Notes: generated from the letters alone by a model not told the origin. Counted from the first letter of the stretch, positions 17,442-27,520 are shown. The stretch is 64,000 bases of DNA from Perlabentimonas gracilis (GCF_011174675.1 NZ_JAANIG010000005.1:1-64000); one strand, 5' to 3'. Program-made: numbers and translations.

Positions 17442-19391
17442 CTAACGCCTACAGAACCGATGAATTAGTAAGTAAGCCTGTCGAATTCCTAGCTCACCTG
17501 CTTTACCCATATCAAAACATCCCTGTTGATTCTCTTTTTGCATAAAGTGGATTAAGCCCCTATTGTACCATGCCGGTGCCAACTCAGCATCGGTACTCAT
17601 TGCTCTGGTATACAACTCTACAGCTTGGTCCATATGGCCTGCCATTGCATAAATGTTTGCCTGGTTGTATTGAATAATTGGATTGTTCTTTAGCTGCGAT
17701 AGCAGGGCTTGGTTAATCTCTAACGACTCGGTATACGACTCGAGCTGTGCATTGCCAAGTGAGCCTACGCTGCTAGCATTCCTTGCGCGTTGCCCCAGTG
17801 CAACCTCGCTATGTTCCATCTCAAATGAAGCAACAAAGTTTACCATATCGGCTTTCTCCGCAGCAAGGTTAATGAGCGCCAAGGGGTTGTTTGGCGATAT
17901 GGCCAATGCCTCCTCATATGCATCTATCGATTCGTTGTACCTTCTTTGTGTGCTAAGGGCTATGCCTTTGATCAGATTATCTGAAAAACTATTGCTTAGC
18001 GTTATATCATTAGGAATTGCTTGGGTATTTAAAATGCTAAATGTGAGTGCATATCCATAATTTTTTAAAACTACGTTAATGGTGTCAAGCGGGGCGAATT
18101 GCTGGTTCAAAACGCTTAGCTCATTTGTACTAACAATTACCACCCTGATGAAAGGAAGAATATCTATTGTGCTAGAAGCTAGCTCATCGAGCAGTGGTGT
18201 GGTTGTTTTAGGCGAAAAGTCGGAGTTGAATGCAATGAGGTTATCGAATGTGCTTGTGGTATCGGTTAGGGGTTGGTTGTGCCTATTGCTGTACTTTTCG
18301 GCTATGCTTTGTGCAAAATTACGGTCGAGCTCCGATTCGGCGTAGTTGCCCAACTGTGCATAGGCCGACGATCGTGCTCTGTACGCATTGGCAAAGTCGG
18401 GGAATATTTCAATGGCTTTGGTGAAATCGTCTACAGCTTCAGGTAAATCGTTGAGTTCGAGTTGCAGAATTCCCCTATTGTAGTATACAAGCAAATTTTC
18501 GGGGTTGAGCGTGGCCACACGATCAAAATCTTCTAATGCATCCGATTTTTTTCCTATTCGCCAGCTGAGCAAGGCCCTGTTGTATATGCTTAACGCATTG
18601 TTTGGCGATAGCTCAATGGCTTTGTTCAAATCATCAATTGCGTGGGTAAAATTGTTGTTGTAATTATGTGTAAGAGCCCTAAGGAAGTAGTTAATTGACA
18701 GGGTGCTGTCCAGCTCAATGGCTTTGCTCAGGTCGTCGGTAGCTAAATGGTAATTTTTCATTTCCATTAGCAATCGTCCGCGCTTGCTATACCCCTCGGC
18801 GTAGAACGGATTTAGCTTAATGGCCTGGGCGTAATCGTTTAGTGCCCTAAGCGAATCGCCATGGTACAGGTAGGATGTTCCTCGGTTTATCCAGGCATCT
18901 ACGTTTCGGGGTTCAAAATCAATAACTTTTGAGAAGTCATCTATCGATCGTTGGGTTTGCTGCATGAGCAGAAAGTTAACCCCTCGGCTAAAGTACCCCT
19001 CGGCCCAGTTGGGCCTTAGGTCGATGGCCATATCGAAATCGATTTTGGCCTGAGGGTATCTCGTAAGGCGACCAAGAACAACGCCTCGATATAAAAGGGC
19101 CTGCGAAAAAACAGGATTTTGCTCAATGGCCTTGGAAAAGTCGGCCAGCGCGCCCTGCATATCGCTAAGGTTGTACTTGGCTAGTCCGCGCAAGAACCAA
19201 GCCTCAGCCAGAGAGTTATCGGCCACAATAAGCTGGTTAAGCATTGCTATGGCATCGGCATGCTTATCCTGTGAAATTAGCGTGCGCGCCTGGTTGTAAA
19301 AGTAGTACTTGTTAAGCTGCGCATTTGTTTGCAGAGTGGTTAGTTGCAAGGTAATGCTTAATAGTGCTATTATGATATATTTAGCTCTCAT
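17442..19391 (-). CDS. Secreted tetratricopeptide-repeat protein
   Basis: This 649-aa protein has a signal peptide (about residues 1-24) and a long TPR array of roughly ten 34-residue units over residues 30-370. Repeats of the type AEGYFSRGVNFLLMQQTQRS and NPENLLVYYNRGILQLELND are visible. A non-TPR segment of about 100 residues follows, then further TPRs up to a Cys-containing C-terminus. TPRs bind other proteins; no enzyme domain is seen. It follows mtgA by 25 nt on the same strand, so a link with the cell envelope is possible but unproven. Confidence 0.85.
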   Translation of the reverse strand: MRAKYIIIALLSITLQLTTLQTNAQLNKYYFYNQARTLISQDKHADAIAMLNQLIVADNSLAEAWFLRGLAKYNLSDMQGALADFSKAIEQNPVFSQALLYRGVVLGRLTRYPQAKIDFDMAIDLRPNWAEGYFSRGVNFLLMQQTQRSIDDFSKVIDFEPRNVDAWINRGTSYLYHGDSLRALNDYAQAIKLNPFYAEGYSKRGRLLMEMKNYHLATDDLSKAIELDSTLSINYFLRALTHNYNNNFTHAIDDLNKAIELSPNNALSIYNRALLSWRIGKKSDALEDFDRVATLNPENLLVYYNRGILQLELNDLPEAVDDFTKAIEIFPDFANAYRARSSAYAQLGNYAESELDRNFAQSIAEKYSNRHNQPLTDTTSTFDNLIAFNSDFSPKTTTPLLDELASSTIDILPFIRVVIVSTNELSVLNQQFAPLDTINVVLKNYGYALTFSILNTQAIPNDITLSNSFSDNLIKGIALSTQRRYNESIDAYEEALAISPNNPLALINLAAEKADMVNFVASFEMEHSEVALGQRARNASSVGSLGNAQLESYTESLEINQALLSQLKNNPIIQYNQANIYAMAGHMDQAVELYTRAMSTDAELAPAWYNRGLIHFMQKENQQGCFDMGKAGELGIRQAYLLIHRFCRR

Positions 19392-19416
19392 ACTAGGGTT
19401 AGTTGCTCGTGTTTTT

Positions 19417-20220
19417 CTAGAGGCTTATCTCGCCAATATTATTCATATTCCGAAGTACGCGCTGCTGGTAGGTTCGCATATACTGTGAGGGCTTAGCCGG
19501 ATTTCTGCGAAGCGGACTGGGAAGCACCGTTGTTAGCATTGCTGCTTGTTGGCGGGTTAACTCCGAAGCCTTTCGGTTAAAATACTCCTGCGATGCGGCC
19601 TCTACACCATATATTGAGGGGCCAAATTCAGCCACATTTAGGTATACTTCCATAATCCTTTGTTTGCCCCAAATAACCTCTACCAGTATGGTGAATCCTG
19701 CCTCTAGCACTTTTCGAGTCCAGGTTCGGCCGTGCCATAGGAATACATTCTTAGCCACCTGCATGCTAATGGTGCTGGCACCACGTACCCGTTTCCCCTG
19801 TAGCATCTCTTCCCGAGCCTCCTTAATCGACTTAAAGTCGAAACCCCAGTGCGTCATGAATAGGTTGTCCTCTGCAGCAACCACTGCCAGTACCATATGG
19901 TTGGGTATTGAATCGAGATTGACCCAATCGTGCTGAATAGCCTTAAGCCGAGTTTCATCACCCCAGATGTATCTCTCCACCATAAGCCAGGTGTAGGGTG
20001 GGTTTACCCATCGGTAGGCAGCTGTAATTAGCAAGGTTGATAGTCCAGCCGAAAGCACTAGCCAAGCTAAACCCCTAAGTAGCCATAGGCTATAGGAAGG
20101 TCGTTTAGGTATTCTGCCGTTACTTTCGTTTTGCAAGGGTGATGTTTTAATAAGTACTAATGAGAGTTTGCGCTTTTGTTGGTTTGGCTGTTTAAATATT
20201 TGTACCCCAATGCAGGTCAT
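19417..20220 (-). CDS. mtgA: Monofunctional peptidoglycan glycosyltransferase
   Basis: This 267-aa protein has one membrane segment (about residues 45-68) and a GT51 transglycosylase domain. It carries AAEDNLFMTHWGFD (catalytic Glu in EDNLF), RGASTISMQVAKNVFL and KQRIMEVYLNVAEFG. It polymerises lipid II into glycan strands at the outer face of the inner membrane and lacks a transpeptidase domain. The N-terminal 30 residues are unusual and the true start may lie further in (for example a TTG near residue 29). It is followed 25 nt later by the TPR gene. Confidence 0.92.
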   Translation of the reverse strand: MTCIGVQIFKQPNQQKRKLSLVLIKTSPLQNESNGRIPKRPSYSLWLLRGLAWLVLSAGLSTLLITAAYRWVNPPYTWLMVERYIWGDETRLKAIQHDWVNLDSIPNHMVLAVVAAEDNLFMTHWGFDFKSIKEAREEMLQGKRVRGASTISMQVAKNVFLWHGRTWTRKVLEAGFTILVEVIWGKQRIMEVYLNVAEFGPSIYGVEAASQEYFNRKASELTRQQAAMLTTVLPSPLRRNPAKPSQYMRTYQQRVLRNMNNIGEISL

Positions 20221-20266
20221 TGAGATACAAATATTTTCGATTCAAAAAGAAGCTATTCTCGAGGCA

Positions 20267-21448
20267 CTAAACTTTGGACAAGGCCTGATCAAGATCAGAA
20301 ATAATATCTTCAACATCCTCAATTCCCACGGCGAAACGAACAAGCCCATCGGTGATGTTTGCTTTCGCTTTGGCCTCGGCGGTTAGCTTGGAGTGGGTCA
20401 TTGAGGCGGGGTGCTGAATTAGGGTTTCTACGCCACCTAGCGAAACGGCCAGCATGGCTAGCTGTACGTTGTTCATTAGGGTTTTGCCTGCATTAAAACC
20501 ACCCTTAAGTTCAAAACTTATCATAGCCCCTGGTCCAAACATTTGTTTTTGTGCCAGCTCGGACTGTGGGTGCGATTTTAGCCCCGGGTATTTAACCCAC
20601 TCCACCTTTGGGTGGTTCTCCAGGTACTCGGCAACCTTCATAGCGTTTTGCTGAGCACGCTCAACCCTTATGGCAAGGGTTTTTATACCGCGTAGCACCA
20701 TGTATGCCTGGTGAGGATCCATATTACAGCCCATGTTTACCATGGCAGGCCTTAGGATATTGTACATCTCCTTGGTGCGGGTTACAATCATTCCCGCAAC
20801 AATATCGGCGTGGCCATTCAGAAACTTGGTCATACTGTGAAAAATCACATCAATCCCCATCTCTAGCGGACGCTGAAGGTATGGGCTACTAAATGTGTTA
20901 TCAACAACGGTAATAAGGTTATGCTCCTTGGCCAATTTTACACAAGCCTCAAGGTCGGTTATCTCCATGGTTGGGTTGGTGGGTGTTTCAATGTATAGCA
21001 CCTTGGTGTTGGGCTTAATTGCCCTTTTGATGTTTTCGATATTGGAGGTTGATATGTAGGTCGACTCAATCCCAAAGTTCGAAAAGTACTTCTCCATGAT
21101 TACCCTTGATGGGCCGTAAACCGCATCGGTGCTAACCATATGGTCGCCTTGCTTAAGCAATCCAATGTATATTGACGAAACGGCACCCATACCCGAGGCG
21201 GTAGCAATTCCACCGTATCCTCCCTCGAGGATAGCCACTTGCTTTTCGAGTGCCTGAATGGTGGGGTTGCCAATACGAGTGTAAATAAACCCATCGCTTT
21301 CGCCAGCAAAGCATTTTGCCCCTTCGTCGGCATTCTCAAAGGCAAAGGTTGATGTTTGGTAAATTGGCACTGTGGCGCTGCCAAACTTATCTTTATCGGC
21401 TCCAGCGTGTATTAGCTTGGAGTTGAAACCCATTTTATCCGTAGCCAT
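20267..21448 (-). CDS. Cys/Met-metabolism PLP enzyme (methionine gamma-lyase / cystathionine gamma-lyase type)
   Basis: This 393-aa protein is a full-length member of the trans-sulfuration PLP family. The PLP lysine is Lys208 in SMTKFLNGH; YTRIGNPT (residues 56-63), SGMGAVSS and the C-terminal SLGGVETLIQHPASMTHS are diagnostic. The enzyme would cleave or transfer sulfur amino-acid side chains. In classical methionine gamma-lyases the catalytic tyrosine is followed by Gly-Cys; here the matching segment is YGPSRV (Tyr111), with Pro113 replacing that cysteine. Cystathionine gamma-lyase or homocysteine-type activity is thus as likely as methionine gamma-lyase. It stands alone between mtgA and a glycosyltransferase. 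Confidence 0.88.
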   Translation of the reverse strand: MATDKMGFNSKLIHAGADKDKFGSATVPIYQTSTFAFENADEGAKCFAGESDGFIYTRIGNPTIQALEKQVAILEGGYGGIATASGMGAVSSIYIGLLKQGDHMVSTDAVYGPSRVIMEKYFSNFGIESTYISTSNIENIKRAIKPNTKVLYIETPTNPTMEITDLEACVKLAKEHNLITVVDNTFSSPYLQRPLEMGIDVIFHSMTKFLNGHADIVAGMIVTRTKEMYNILRPAMVNMGCNMDPHQAYMVLRGIKTLAIRVERAQQNAMKVAEYLENHPKVEWVKYPGLKSHPQSELAQKQMFGPGAMISFELKGGFNAGKTLMNNVQLAMLAVSLGGVETLIQHPASMTHSKLTAEAKAKANITDGLVRFAVGIEDVEDIISDLDQALSKV

Positions 21449-21530
21449 ATCGATTTGTTTTAAGTTGATGAACTTTTTATTTGTAAATATATCAATTTTA
21501 ATTTAGCGGTTTTGACTTGCCGATATTGCT

Positions 21531-22772
21531 TTAGCGACCCAATAGTTCTTTATAATTATCAGCAAGCACTTGCCCAAAATGGCTGGTGTTGTACTTGTCT
21601 AAAACCATTCGTTTGCCATTGGCTCCCATCTTGTTGCATAGGTCACCGTTGGTGTATAGCTCGATAATTTTTTGAGCCAGATCGTGTGCGTTCTCGCTTT
21701 CGAAAACCAGCCCACAGTTGGCTTCATCTATTACCTCTATTTGGGGGGCACAGTTTGAAACGATTAAAGGTTTTGAAAAGGTCATGTATTGAAATACTTT
21801 GTTAGCCACACCCGAGTCATGTTGAGCATTTTTGAAAATCGGGGAAAGGCATATGTGGCAATCGTTTATGTACGATGGGAGTTCTGAAATGTCGATCCAA
21901 GGGATGTGGATGACGCTATTTCTAACTTGTGGGGATTGAATTGCCTTGGCAAACATGTTTTTCTCATGACCATCTACCGGCCCTATTAGAACAAGTTTTA
22001 TGTCACTATGCTTAGCCACCAGAAGTTCTAGGGCTTTTATGCAGGTGTAAACACCTCTGCGTTCAGAAATTCCCCCAAAATATAACAGGTTGAAGTTTTT
22101 TTCTGGGTTGAGGTCGGTCACTTTGGTTTTGTACTTCTGAAGCTCGTCAATATCGGGGACGTTGGGGTAAATCCAAATCGAATCCCTTGAGATATTGGGG
22201 TACTTGCTGTTGATATGATCAGCAAAATTTTCGGATAGCACAACTATTCCATCGGCCATCTGCAAATATCTTTCCTCTAGCTTAGCCCATCTGGCCGGTT
22301 TAGCAAGTAGTTTGTATGGCGTCTTGTTCGCCCAGCGATAACTTTTTACTGCTTCAGGGTAATTTTCGTGCAGATCCAGTATCATCGGAATTCTCAATCT
22401 ATTTGCAACCCATCGGGCCGGTATTGCCATATACAAATCGTGTGCATGAATTGCATCCACGCACATTCCCTGCAGCTGTTTTTTTAGATGATATTTCCAA
22501 AACCAGTAATAGAGCGGGATCGTATTTACTATCCCAAATAATATGTTTTTTAACTTGCGGTTAATCTGGATACGGTGAACCTCAATGCCTATATATTTTT
22601 GAAATAAGGGTTGTTTACCAAACGACAAACAGAATATTTTGATGTTAAACCCGTACTGTGCTAAAACCGTTGCCTCATTGTGTACTCTAATGTCTCCATA
22701 AAACTCATTGTCTACAACCATTGCTATGGTTGCAGTTGTTGGTTTACTCTTTACTTGGGGCGATGACTTCAT
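21531..22772 (-). CDS. Glycosyltransferase family 4
   Basis: This 413-aa GT-B fold glycosyltransferase has an N-terminal acceptor domain with HAHDLYMAIPARWVANRL and DLHENYPEAVK. The C-terminal GT4 nucleotide-sugar domain has LLYFGGISERRGVYTCIKA and NKVFQYMTFSKPLIVSN. It probably adds a sugar to a surface polysaccharide or lipid-linked oligosaccharide; donor and acceptor are unknown. The divergent flippase gene 189 nt away fits a polysaccharide-export role. Length is normal. Confidence 0.9.
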   Translation of the reverse strand: MKSSPQVKSKPTTATIAMVVDNEFYGDIRVHNEATVLAQYGFNIKIFCLSFGKQPLFQKYIGIEVHRIQINRKLKNILFGIVNTIPLYYWFWKYHLKKQLQGMCVDAIHAHDLYMAIPARWVANRLRIPMILDLHENYPEAVKSYRWANKTPYKLLAKPARWAKLEERYLQMADGIVVLSENFADHINSKYPNISRDSIWIYPNVPDIDELQKYKTKVTDLNPEKNFNLLYFGGISERRGVYTCIKALELLVAKHSDIKLVLIGPVDGHEKNMFAKAIQSPQVRNSVIHIPWIDISELPSYINDCHICLSPIFKNAQHDSGVANKVFQYMTFSKPLIVSNCAPQIEVIDEANCGLVFESENAHDLAQKIIELYTNGDLCNKMGANGKRMVLDKYNTSHFGQVLADNYKELLGR

Positions 22773-22961
22773 TTAAGAAAATAGCGCTTTGGTTAAGATG
22801 TATAGCTAGCAAAAATAGCAATATTTACCTCGTACACCATTTTATTTGCTGGTTTAATCAAGATTTGGGTAATTTTAGGGTTTTAAATGTTAACGGATTT
22901 CAACCTGTTGCTACTGCCTTTGTAATAATTTTACTGTATAGTATATAAATGTATTTGCTTA

Positions 22962-24440
22962 ATGCTAAAAGGATTAAAGAAGACTGCACGAGGATCCATT
23001 GTTTATGGCCTAGGTAATATATCAACTAAGCTTGTTGGCATTGTGCTGATGCCGCTGTACACCGATACGAAAATCTTTTCTGTAAACGATTTTGGGGTAT
23101 TAGGTGTAGTTGATGTTACTATACAGGTACTTGTTGCTCTCCTTGGGCTATCGCTGTATCAAGCTTACTTCAGGTGGTATTGGGATAAAAAGCATACCGA
23201 TGACAGGAAAAGTATCTTTTTCACCTTGTTTTCATTTCTTGGCCTAACGGGGGGCATTTTCGTTGTGCTGGGTGCTTTTGCCTCGCAAAACTTGTCAACG
23301 CTGCTTTTCGATAGCGTTGATTACAGTAGAGTGCTGTCCCTAATGGTGATATCTGTTGTTCTTCAAATACTGGCCCAGCTACCCTTATCTTTAATGCGTT
23401 TGGAGGAAAGAGCGGGACTTTACACCGTAACAAATCTTACTCGACTTTTTGTAACCCTAATTTTAACAGTGCTTTTTATAACCAAATTCGATAGGTGGTT
23501 GGAGGGTATTTACGAAGCTCAAATACTTGGAAACCTATTCTTCATGCTAATCACGGCTCTATACTCCTATCGAAGATCGGTATTAAAGCTAAAGCTGCAG
23601 GTTCTAAAAGATATGTTGGAATATAGCCTTCCGCTTACCGTGGCCTCAGTATCGGGAATTGCATTGGCAACCCTCGATAGGTATGTGCTGAACTACAGGG
23701 CAACCCTTTTAGATGTTGGTATTTACACCACAGCTTTCCGGTTTGCCAATACCATTAGAGTATTTGTAGTTCACTCCATACAGCTTGCCGTGGCGCCCAC
23801 CATTTTTAAGCTAATGGATCACCCAGACAATAAAGAGATCTATTCGCGCATTATGACCTATTTTGCCGTATTGGTAATTTACGCCTCGCTTGTGCTATCA
23901 ATATTTGGTGCCGAGATACTCGACCTGTTTGTAACCGATAAGGTATACCATAAGGCTCTGTTCGTAATACCTATCCTTAGCCTTGGCATCTTGCTAAGTA
24001 CCATTAAGGATGTAGCTATTAATGGGCTTAATATTGTGAAGAAAACAAAAATTGTGAGCGTAATTGTACCCATTGTCGCGGTTTTCCACCTTGCCCTCAG
24101 CTATCTTGTTATTCCAGTTTTTGGGGTATATGGTGCTGCTGTAGCTTCAGCCATATCGCAAAGTATTTTCCTTTTGGTTGTGCTTTACTTTGCGCAGAGG
24201 TATTACCCAATTCCCTACGAGTACAAACGTATCATTGTGTCGTTTTGCATTGCGCTAGTAATGCTGGTGGTGGGTATCAATATAACCTTTTCATCTGTTT
24301 TGCTAAATATTACACTTAAGCTTGCAATTGCTGCCCTTTTCCCTCTGGTAATCTGGCTAATCCCATTCCTTAAGCCCGATGAACGTCAGTGGGTGGTAGT
24401 AGGACTTGCTAGGATTCGGAGGATCCTATTCCGCAGCTAA
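22962..24440 (+). CDS. Oligosaccharide flippase / polysaccharide biosynthesis membrane protein
   Basis: This 492-aa membrane protein has about 14 predicted segments and a Wzx-like start (GLKKTARGSIVYGLGNISTK). It belongs to the MOP exporter superfamily and would flip lipid-linked sugars across the inner membrane. It lies opposite the glycosyltransferase gene, with an AT-rich divergent promoter region between them. No polymerase or further glycosyltransferases are adjacent, so the pair is a small outpost rather than a full polysaccharide locus. Confidence 0.88.
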   Translation: MLKGLKKTARGSIVYGLGNISTKLVGIVLMPLYTDTKIFSVNDFGVLGVVDVTIQVLVALLGLSLYQAYFRWYWDKKHTDDRKSIFFTLFSFLGLTGGIFVVLGAFASQNLSTLLFDSVDYSRVLSLMVISVVLQILAQLPLSLMRLEERAGLYTVTNLTRLFVTLILTVLFITKFDRWLEGIYEAQILGNLFFMLITALYSYRRSVLKLKLQVLKDMLEYSLPLTVASVSGIALATLDRYVLNYRATLLDVGIYTTAFRFANTIRVFVVHSIQLAVAPTIFKLMDHPDNKEIYSRIMTYFAVLVIYASLVLSIFGAEILDLFVTDKVYHKALFVIPILSLGILLSTIKDVAINGLNIVKKTKIVSVIVPIVAVFHLALSYLVIPVFGVYGAAVASAISQSIFLLVVLYFAQRYYPIPYEYKRIIVSFCIALVMLVVGINITFSSVLLNITLKLAIAALFPLVIWLIPFLKPDERQWVVVGLARIRRILFRS

Positions 24441-24594
24441 TTCATTGCCGTGGGCATCATTTCTAGTTTTGAAGTTGCCTGGAAATGAGGTTTATATAGG
24501 CATTCGGGTTTGATATGTTATTAAACACCCGACTTATAGCTAAGAGAATACGCTCCAAGTGGTTGTTAGGTGCTATAGGAAATGAAAAAATTTA

Positions 24595-24602
24595 TAGTTT
24601 TG
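24595..24602 (+). promoter_or_regulatory. -7 promoter box for arcC-OTC
   Basis: TAGTTTTG matches TAnnTTTG and lies 38 bases before the carbamate kinase ATG. The -33 element is not convincing. Confidence 0.5.
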
Positions 24603-24640
24603 CTGTTCAAAAAAAATGAAAAACCAATAAAAAAGTGTAT

Positions 24641-25597
24641 ATGAGTAAATTAGCAGTTGTAGCTTTAGGTGGTAATGCGCTGCTTCGTGGTAACCAGGCG
24701 GGAACCATTGAGGAGCAAGAGCAGAACACCACAGACACACTAGAAAACCTAGTGTACCTTATTAAGGAGGGGTATAACCTGGTGATTAGCCATGGCAATG
24801 GCCCACAGGTGGGAAATATCCTTATGCGTAACGATGCAGGTGAGGAGATGTACCATATCCCTCAGATGCCGCTAGATGTATGTGTGGCCGATTCGCAAGG
24901 TGGTATAGGGTATATGATTGAGCGCCAGCTTCGCAATGTGCTTCGTAAGCACGGTATCGATAAGGAGGTGTGTTGCCTAGTTACGCCGGTACTTGTTGAT
25001 AAGGATGACCCTGCTTTTGCAAACCCCACTAAGCGCGTAGGTAAAATTTACACCAAGGAGCAAGCCGATGAACTTTCTAAGTCGAAAGGTTGGATTTTTA
25101 AGGAGGAGGTTAAGGATACAGGCACAGGATGGAGAAGGGTAGTACCCTCACCAGCTCCCAAGGGCATTGTTAACGAGAAGGTTATTAAGCAGCTGGTCGA
25201 TCAGGGTATCATTGTAATTGCTTCTGGTGGTGGTGGAATTCCAGTATATATGGATGAGAAAGGCGATATGCGCCCATCCGAAGCGGTAATCGACAAGGAT
25301 TCTGCTTCAGCTCTCATGGGAGCCCGTATTGGAGCCGATGAGTTTTACATCCTAACCGATGTGCCTTACGTTTTCATAAACTACAAAAAGCCAAACGAGA
25401 AAAAATTGGAGTTTTTAAGTAAGGCCGATGCCGAGAAGTTTATGGCCGAGGGTATGTTTGGCGAGGGTAACATGTCACCCAAAATTCAGGCGTGCTTAAA
25501 CTTTGTAGCACAAGGTGGGCATATGAGCGTAATTACCGAGGCCACCAAGCTCGAGGATAAAACCTACGGAACAAAAATCACCCTAGAATACGAATAG
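24641..25597 (+). CDS. arcC: Carbamate kinase
   Basis: This 318-aa amino-acid kinase has VVALGGNALL at the N-terminus, SHGNGPQVGNI near residue 52 and ASGGGGIPVY near 200. It interconverts carbamoyl phosphate plus ADP with carbamate plus ATP; in fermenters it makes ATP from citrulline or ureido compounds. The ATG at 24641 is preferred to the in-frame GTG at 24635 because family members begin MSKLAVVALGG-like. The gene is followed 32 nt later by ornithine carbamoyltransferase in the same transcript, which ends at a strong terminator at 26655-26681. Confidence 0.95.
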   Translation: MSKLAVVALGGNALLRGNQAGTIEEQEQNTTDTLENLVYLIKEGYNLVISHGNGPQVGNILMRNDAGEEMYHIPQMPLDVCVADSQGGIGYMIERQLRNVLRKHGIDKEVCCLVTPVLVDKDDPAFANPTKRVGKIYTKEQADELSKSKGWIFKEEVKDTGTGWRRVVPSPAPKGIVNEKVIKQLVDQGIIVIASGGGGIPVYMDEKGDMRPSEAVIDKDSASALMGARIGADEFYILTDVPYVFINYKKPNEKKLEFLSKADAEKFMAEGMFGEGNMSPKIQACLNFVAQGGHMSVITEATKLEDKTYGTKITLEYE

Positions 25598-25629
25598 TAA
25601 TTGTTGAACCTACGTTAAAATTTTAAGTT

Positions 25630-26631
25630 ATGGCATTTAATCTAAGAAATAGGAGCTTCGTAAAGCTTCTTGATTTTACTCCCAAAGAGATTCAGTTTAT
25701 GCTTGACCTATCGGCCGATTTAAAAGCCGCCAAGTATGCTGGAACTGAGCAGCAAAAGCTGAAAGGAAAGAACATTGTGCTTCTTTTCGAGAAGGACTCA
25801 ACCCGTACTCGTTGCGCCTTTGAGGTGGCTGCATACGATCAGGGTGCCCAAGTTACCTACCTAGGCCCTGCCGGCTCGCAGATGGGTAAGAAGGAATCGA
25901 TGGAAGATACTGCCCGCGTACTGGGTCGTATGTACGATGGTATTGAGTACCGTGGTTACTCTCAAGAGATTGTTGAGACCCTAGCTCAGCATGCTGGTGT
26001 TCCAGTATGGAACGGATTAACAACCGAGTTTCACCCGACCCAAATATTGGCCGATTTCCTAACAATGCGCGAGCATTGCAACAAACCCCTATGCAACGTA
26101 GCTTTTGCTTATATGGGTGATGCCCGCAACAATATGGGTAACTCGTTAATGGTTGGTGCAGCTAAAATGGGTATGGATTTCCGTGCTGTTGCTCCAAAGG
26201 ACTGCTGGCCATCGGACGAACTTTACAATCAGTGCCTAGAGATTGCTAAGGAAACTGGCGCTAAGATTACCCGTACAGAGAGCGTTGAGGAAGGCGTTAA
26301 GGGATGTGATTTCCTTTACACCGACGTTTGGGTATCGATGGGTGAGCCTGAGTCTGTATGGGCCGATAGAATTAAACTACTAAAGCCATACCAGGTGAAC
26401 AAAAAGGCTATGGAGCTGACCGGAAACCCCAACTGTAAGTTCATGCATTGTCTACCTGCATTCCACAACCGCAAAACGGTTGTTGGTGAGGATATCTTCC
26501 AGAAGTTTGGCCTTGAGTCAATGGAGGTTACCGAGGAGGTGTTCGAGTCGGATGCGAGCATCGTTTTCGATGAGGCTGAGAACCGTATGCACACCATTAA
26601 AGCGGTTATGGTTGCTACCCTTGGACAGTAG
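25630..26631 (+). CDS. Ornithine carbamoyltransferase (catabolic type)
   Basis: This 333-aa enzyme has the carbamoyl-phosphate site STRTRCAFE, the ornithine-site [17 protein letters not shown] and MHCLPAFH. These are features of true ornithine carbamoyltransferase, unlike the succinyl- or acetylornithine enzymes used for arginine biosynthesis in many Bacteroidota. Pairing with arcC points to the catabolic direction: citrulline plus phosphate gives ornithine and carbamoyl phosphate. Arginine deiminase (arcA) and the ArcD antiporter are not in the window. The symbol is left empty because arcB and argF cannot be told apart from sequence alone. Confidence 0.93.
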   Translation: MAFNLRNRSFVKLLDFTPKEIQFMLDLSADLKAAKYAGTEQQKLKGKNIVLLFEKDSTRTRCAFEVAAYDQGAQVTYLGPAGSQMGKKESMEDTARVLGRMYDGIEYRGYSQEIVETLAQHAGVPVWNGLTTEFHPTQILADFLTMREHCNKPLCNVAFAYMGDARNNMGNSLMVGAAKMGMDFRAVAPKDCWPSDELYNQCLEIAKETGAKITRTESVEEGVKGCDFLYTDVWVSMGEPESVWADRIKLLKPYQVNKKAMELTGNPNCKFMHCLPAFHNRKTVVGEDIFQKFGLESMEVTEEVFESDASIVFDEAENRMHTIKAVMVATLGQ

Positions 26632-26654
26632 TAAAACTCAAATAATCAGGAAAA

Positions 26655-26681
26655 GGCAGCTAAAAAAGCTGCCTTTTTTTT
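26655..26681 (+). terminator. Rho-independent terminator of arcC-OTC
   Basis: A 7-bp stem (GGCAGCT / AGCTGCC, 26655-26661 and 26667-26673) with an A-rich loop is followed by eight T residues. Confidence 0.85.
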
Positions 26682-26742
26682 GTTTTTATTAAAAATTTTG
26701 CCCTAATTTTATATTACATAACAAACTAAATGCTTTTGTATT

Positions 26743-26997
26743 ATGAATATTTACATAGGGAATATTTCTTACACAATGACCGTAGAAGAGATTAAAGAGG
26801 TGTTTACTCCTTTTGGAAATGTTTTAAATGTGCGAATCATTGTGGATAAGCTGTCGGGCAAATCAAAGGGTTATGCATTTGTTGAAATGGAAAAAGAGGA
26901 AGAGGCCCAAAATGCCATTAAAGCCCTGAACGAAACAGAGGTGAAGGGGCGAAACGTTAAGGTAAATCTGGCTCACAGAAAAACGGCAAACGCTTAA
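26743..26997 (+). CDS. RRM-type RNA-binding protein
   Basis: This 84-aa protein is a single RNA recognition motif. RNP2 is IYIGNI (residues 3-8) and RNP1 is KGYAFVEM near residue 45. Small one-RRM proteins are frequent in Bacteroidota and cyanobacteria and are often cold-induced. It has no glycine-rich tail. It lies after the arcC-OTC terminator with an AT-rich leader, and it probably has its own promoter. A general mRNA-binding role is inferred from the fold. Confidence 0.93.
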   Translation: MNIYIGNISYTMTVEEIKEVFTPFGNVLNVRIIVDKLSGKSKGYAFVEMEKEEEAQNAIKALNETEVKGRNVKVNLAHRKTANA

Positions 26998-27037
26998 CTC
27001 TTTAAAAAGGCCAAGTAGTATAAGGCAGTTGCTTCAT

Positions 27038-27520
27038 CTATCGAAGGAAGAGCTCTTTTACAAAGTAGTAGGTGGTAACACCCGAAACGGCAAACTTTAA
27101 GCCGGTTCCTAACAAAAAGCCAACAAACGAACCAAAGGCAGACTTCAATGCGCTCCTTTGGTTTTGGTTTGCTGTAACCTCACCAATAAACGCACCCACA
27201 AAGGGGCCTATAATTATTCCAAACGGAGGAAAAAGGAATAGCCCAACAACCAACCCTATGGTCGATCCCCATACACCCCGTTTGCTGCCCCCAAAACGCT
27301 TTGTTGCCCATATGGGGAAAACGTAATCGAGGGCGGTGGCCACTGCTGCAGCAATACCCAGCCAAAGCAGTAGGTCGGAGTTTATTGCTCCCCAACGGGT
27401 GAAGTGAAGAATTAGTAAGCCTCCAAAACTTAAGGGGGGGCCAGGTATAACTGGTAAAATGCATCCTAACAAACCTAGTACAATAAGAATTGCTGCAACT
27501 ATAATGAGTATGTAGTCCAT
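27038..27520 (-). CDS. DUF456 membrane protein
   Basis: This 160-aa protein has about four or five membrane segments and the DUF456 pattern: GLLGCILPVIPGPPLSFGGL near the N-terminus and glycine-rich PFGIIIGPFVGAFIGE in the middle. The function of DUF456 is unknown. It has its own -7 box (27542-27549), stands alone and converges with the RRM gene. Confidence 0.85.
   Translation of the reverse strand: MDYILIIVAAILIVLGLLGCILPVIPGPPLSFGGLLILHFTRWGAINSDLLLWLGIAAAVATALDYVFPIWATKRFGGSKRGVWGSTIGLVVGLFLFPPFGIIIGPFVGAFIGEVTANQNQRSALKSAFGSFVGFLLGTGLKFAVSGVTTYYFVKELFLR

Noticed and set aside
24441-24594. Small gene between the flippase and arcC
   Set aside because: Stops occur in all frames and no start with family-like translation was found.
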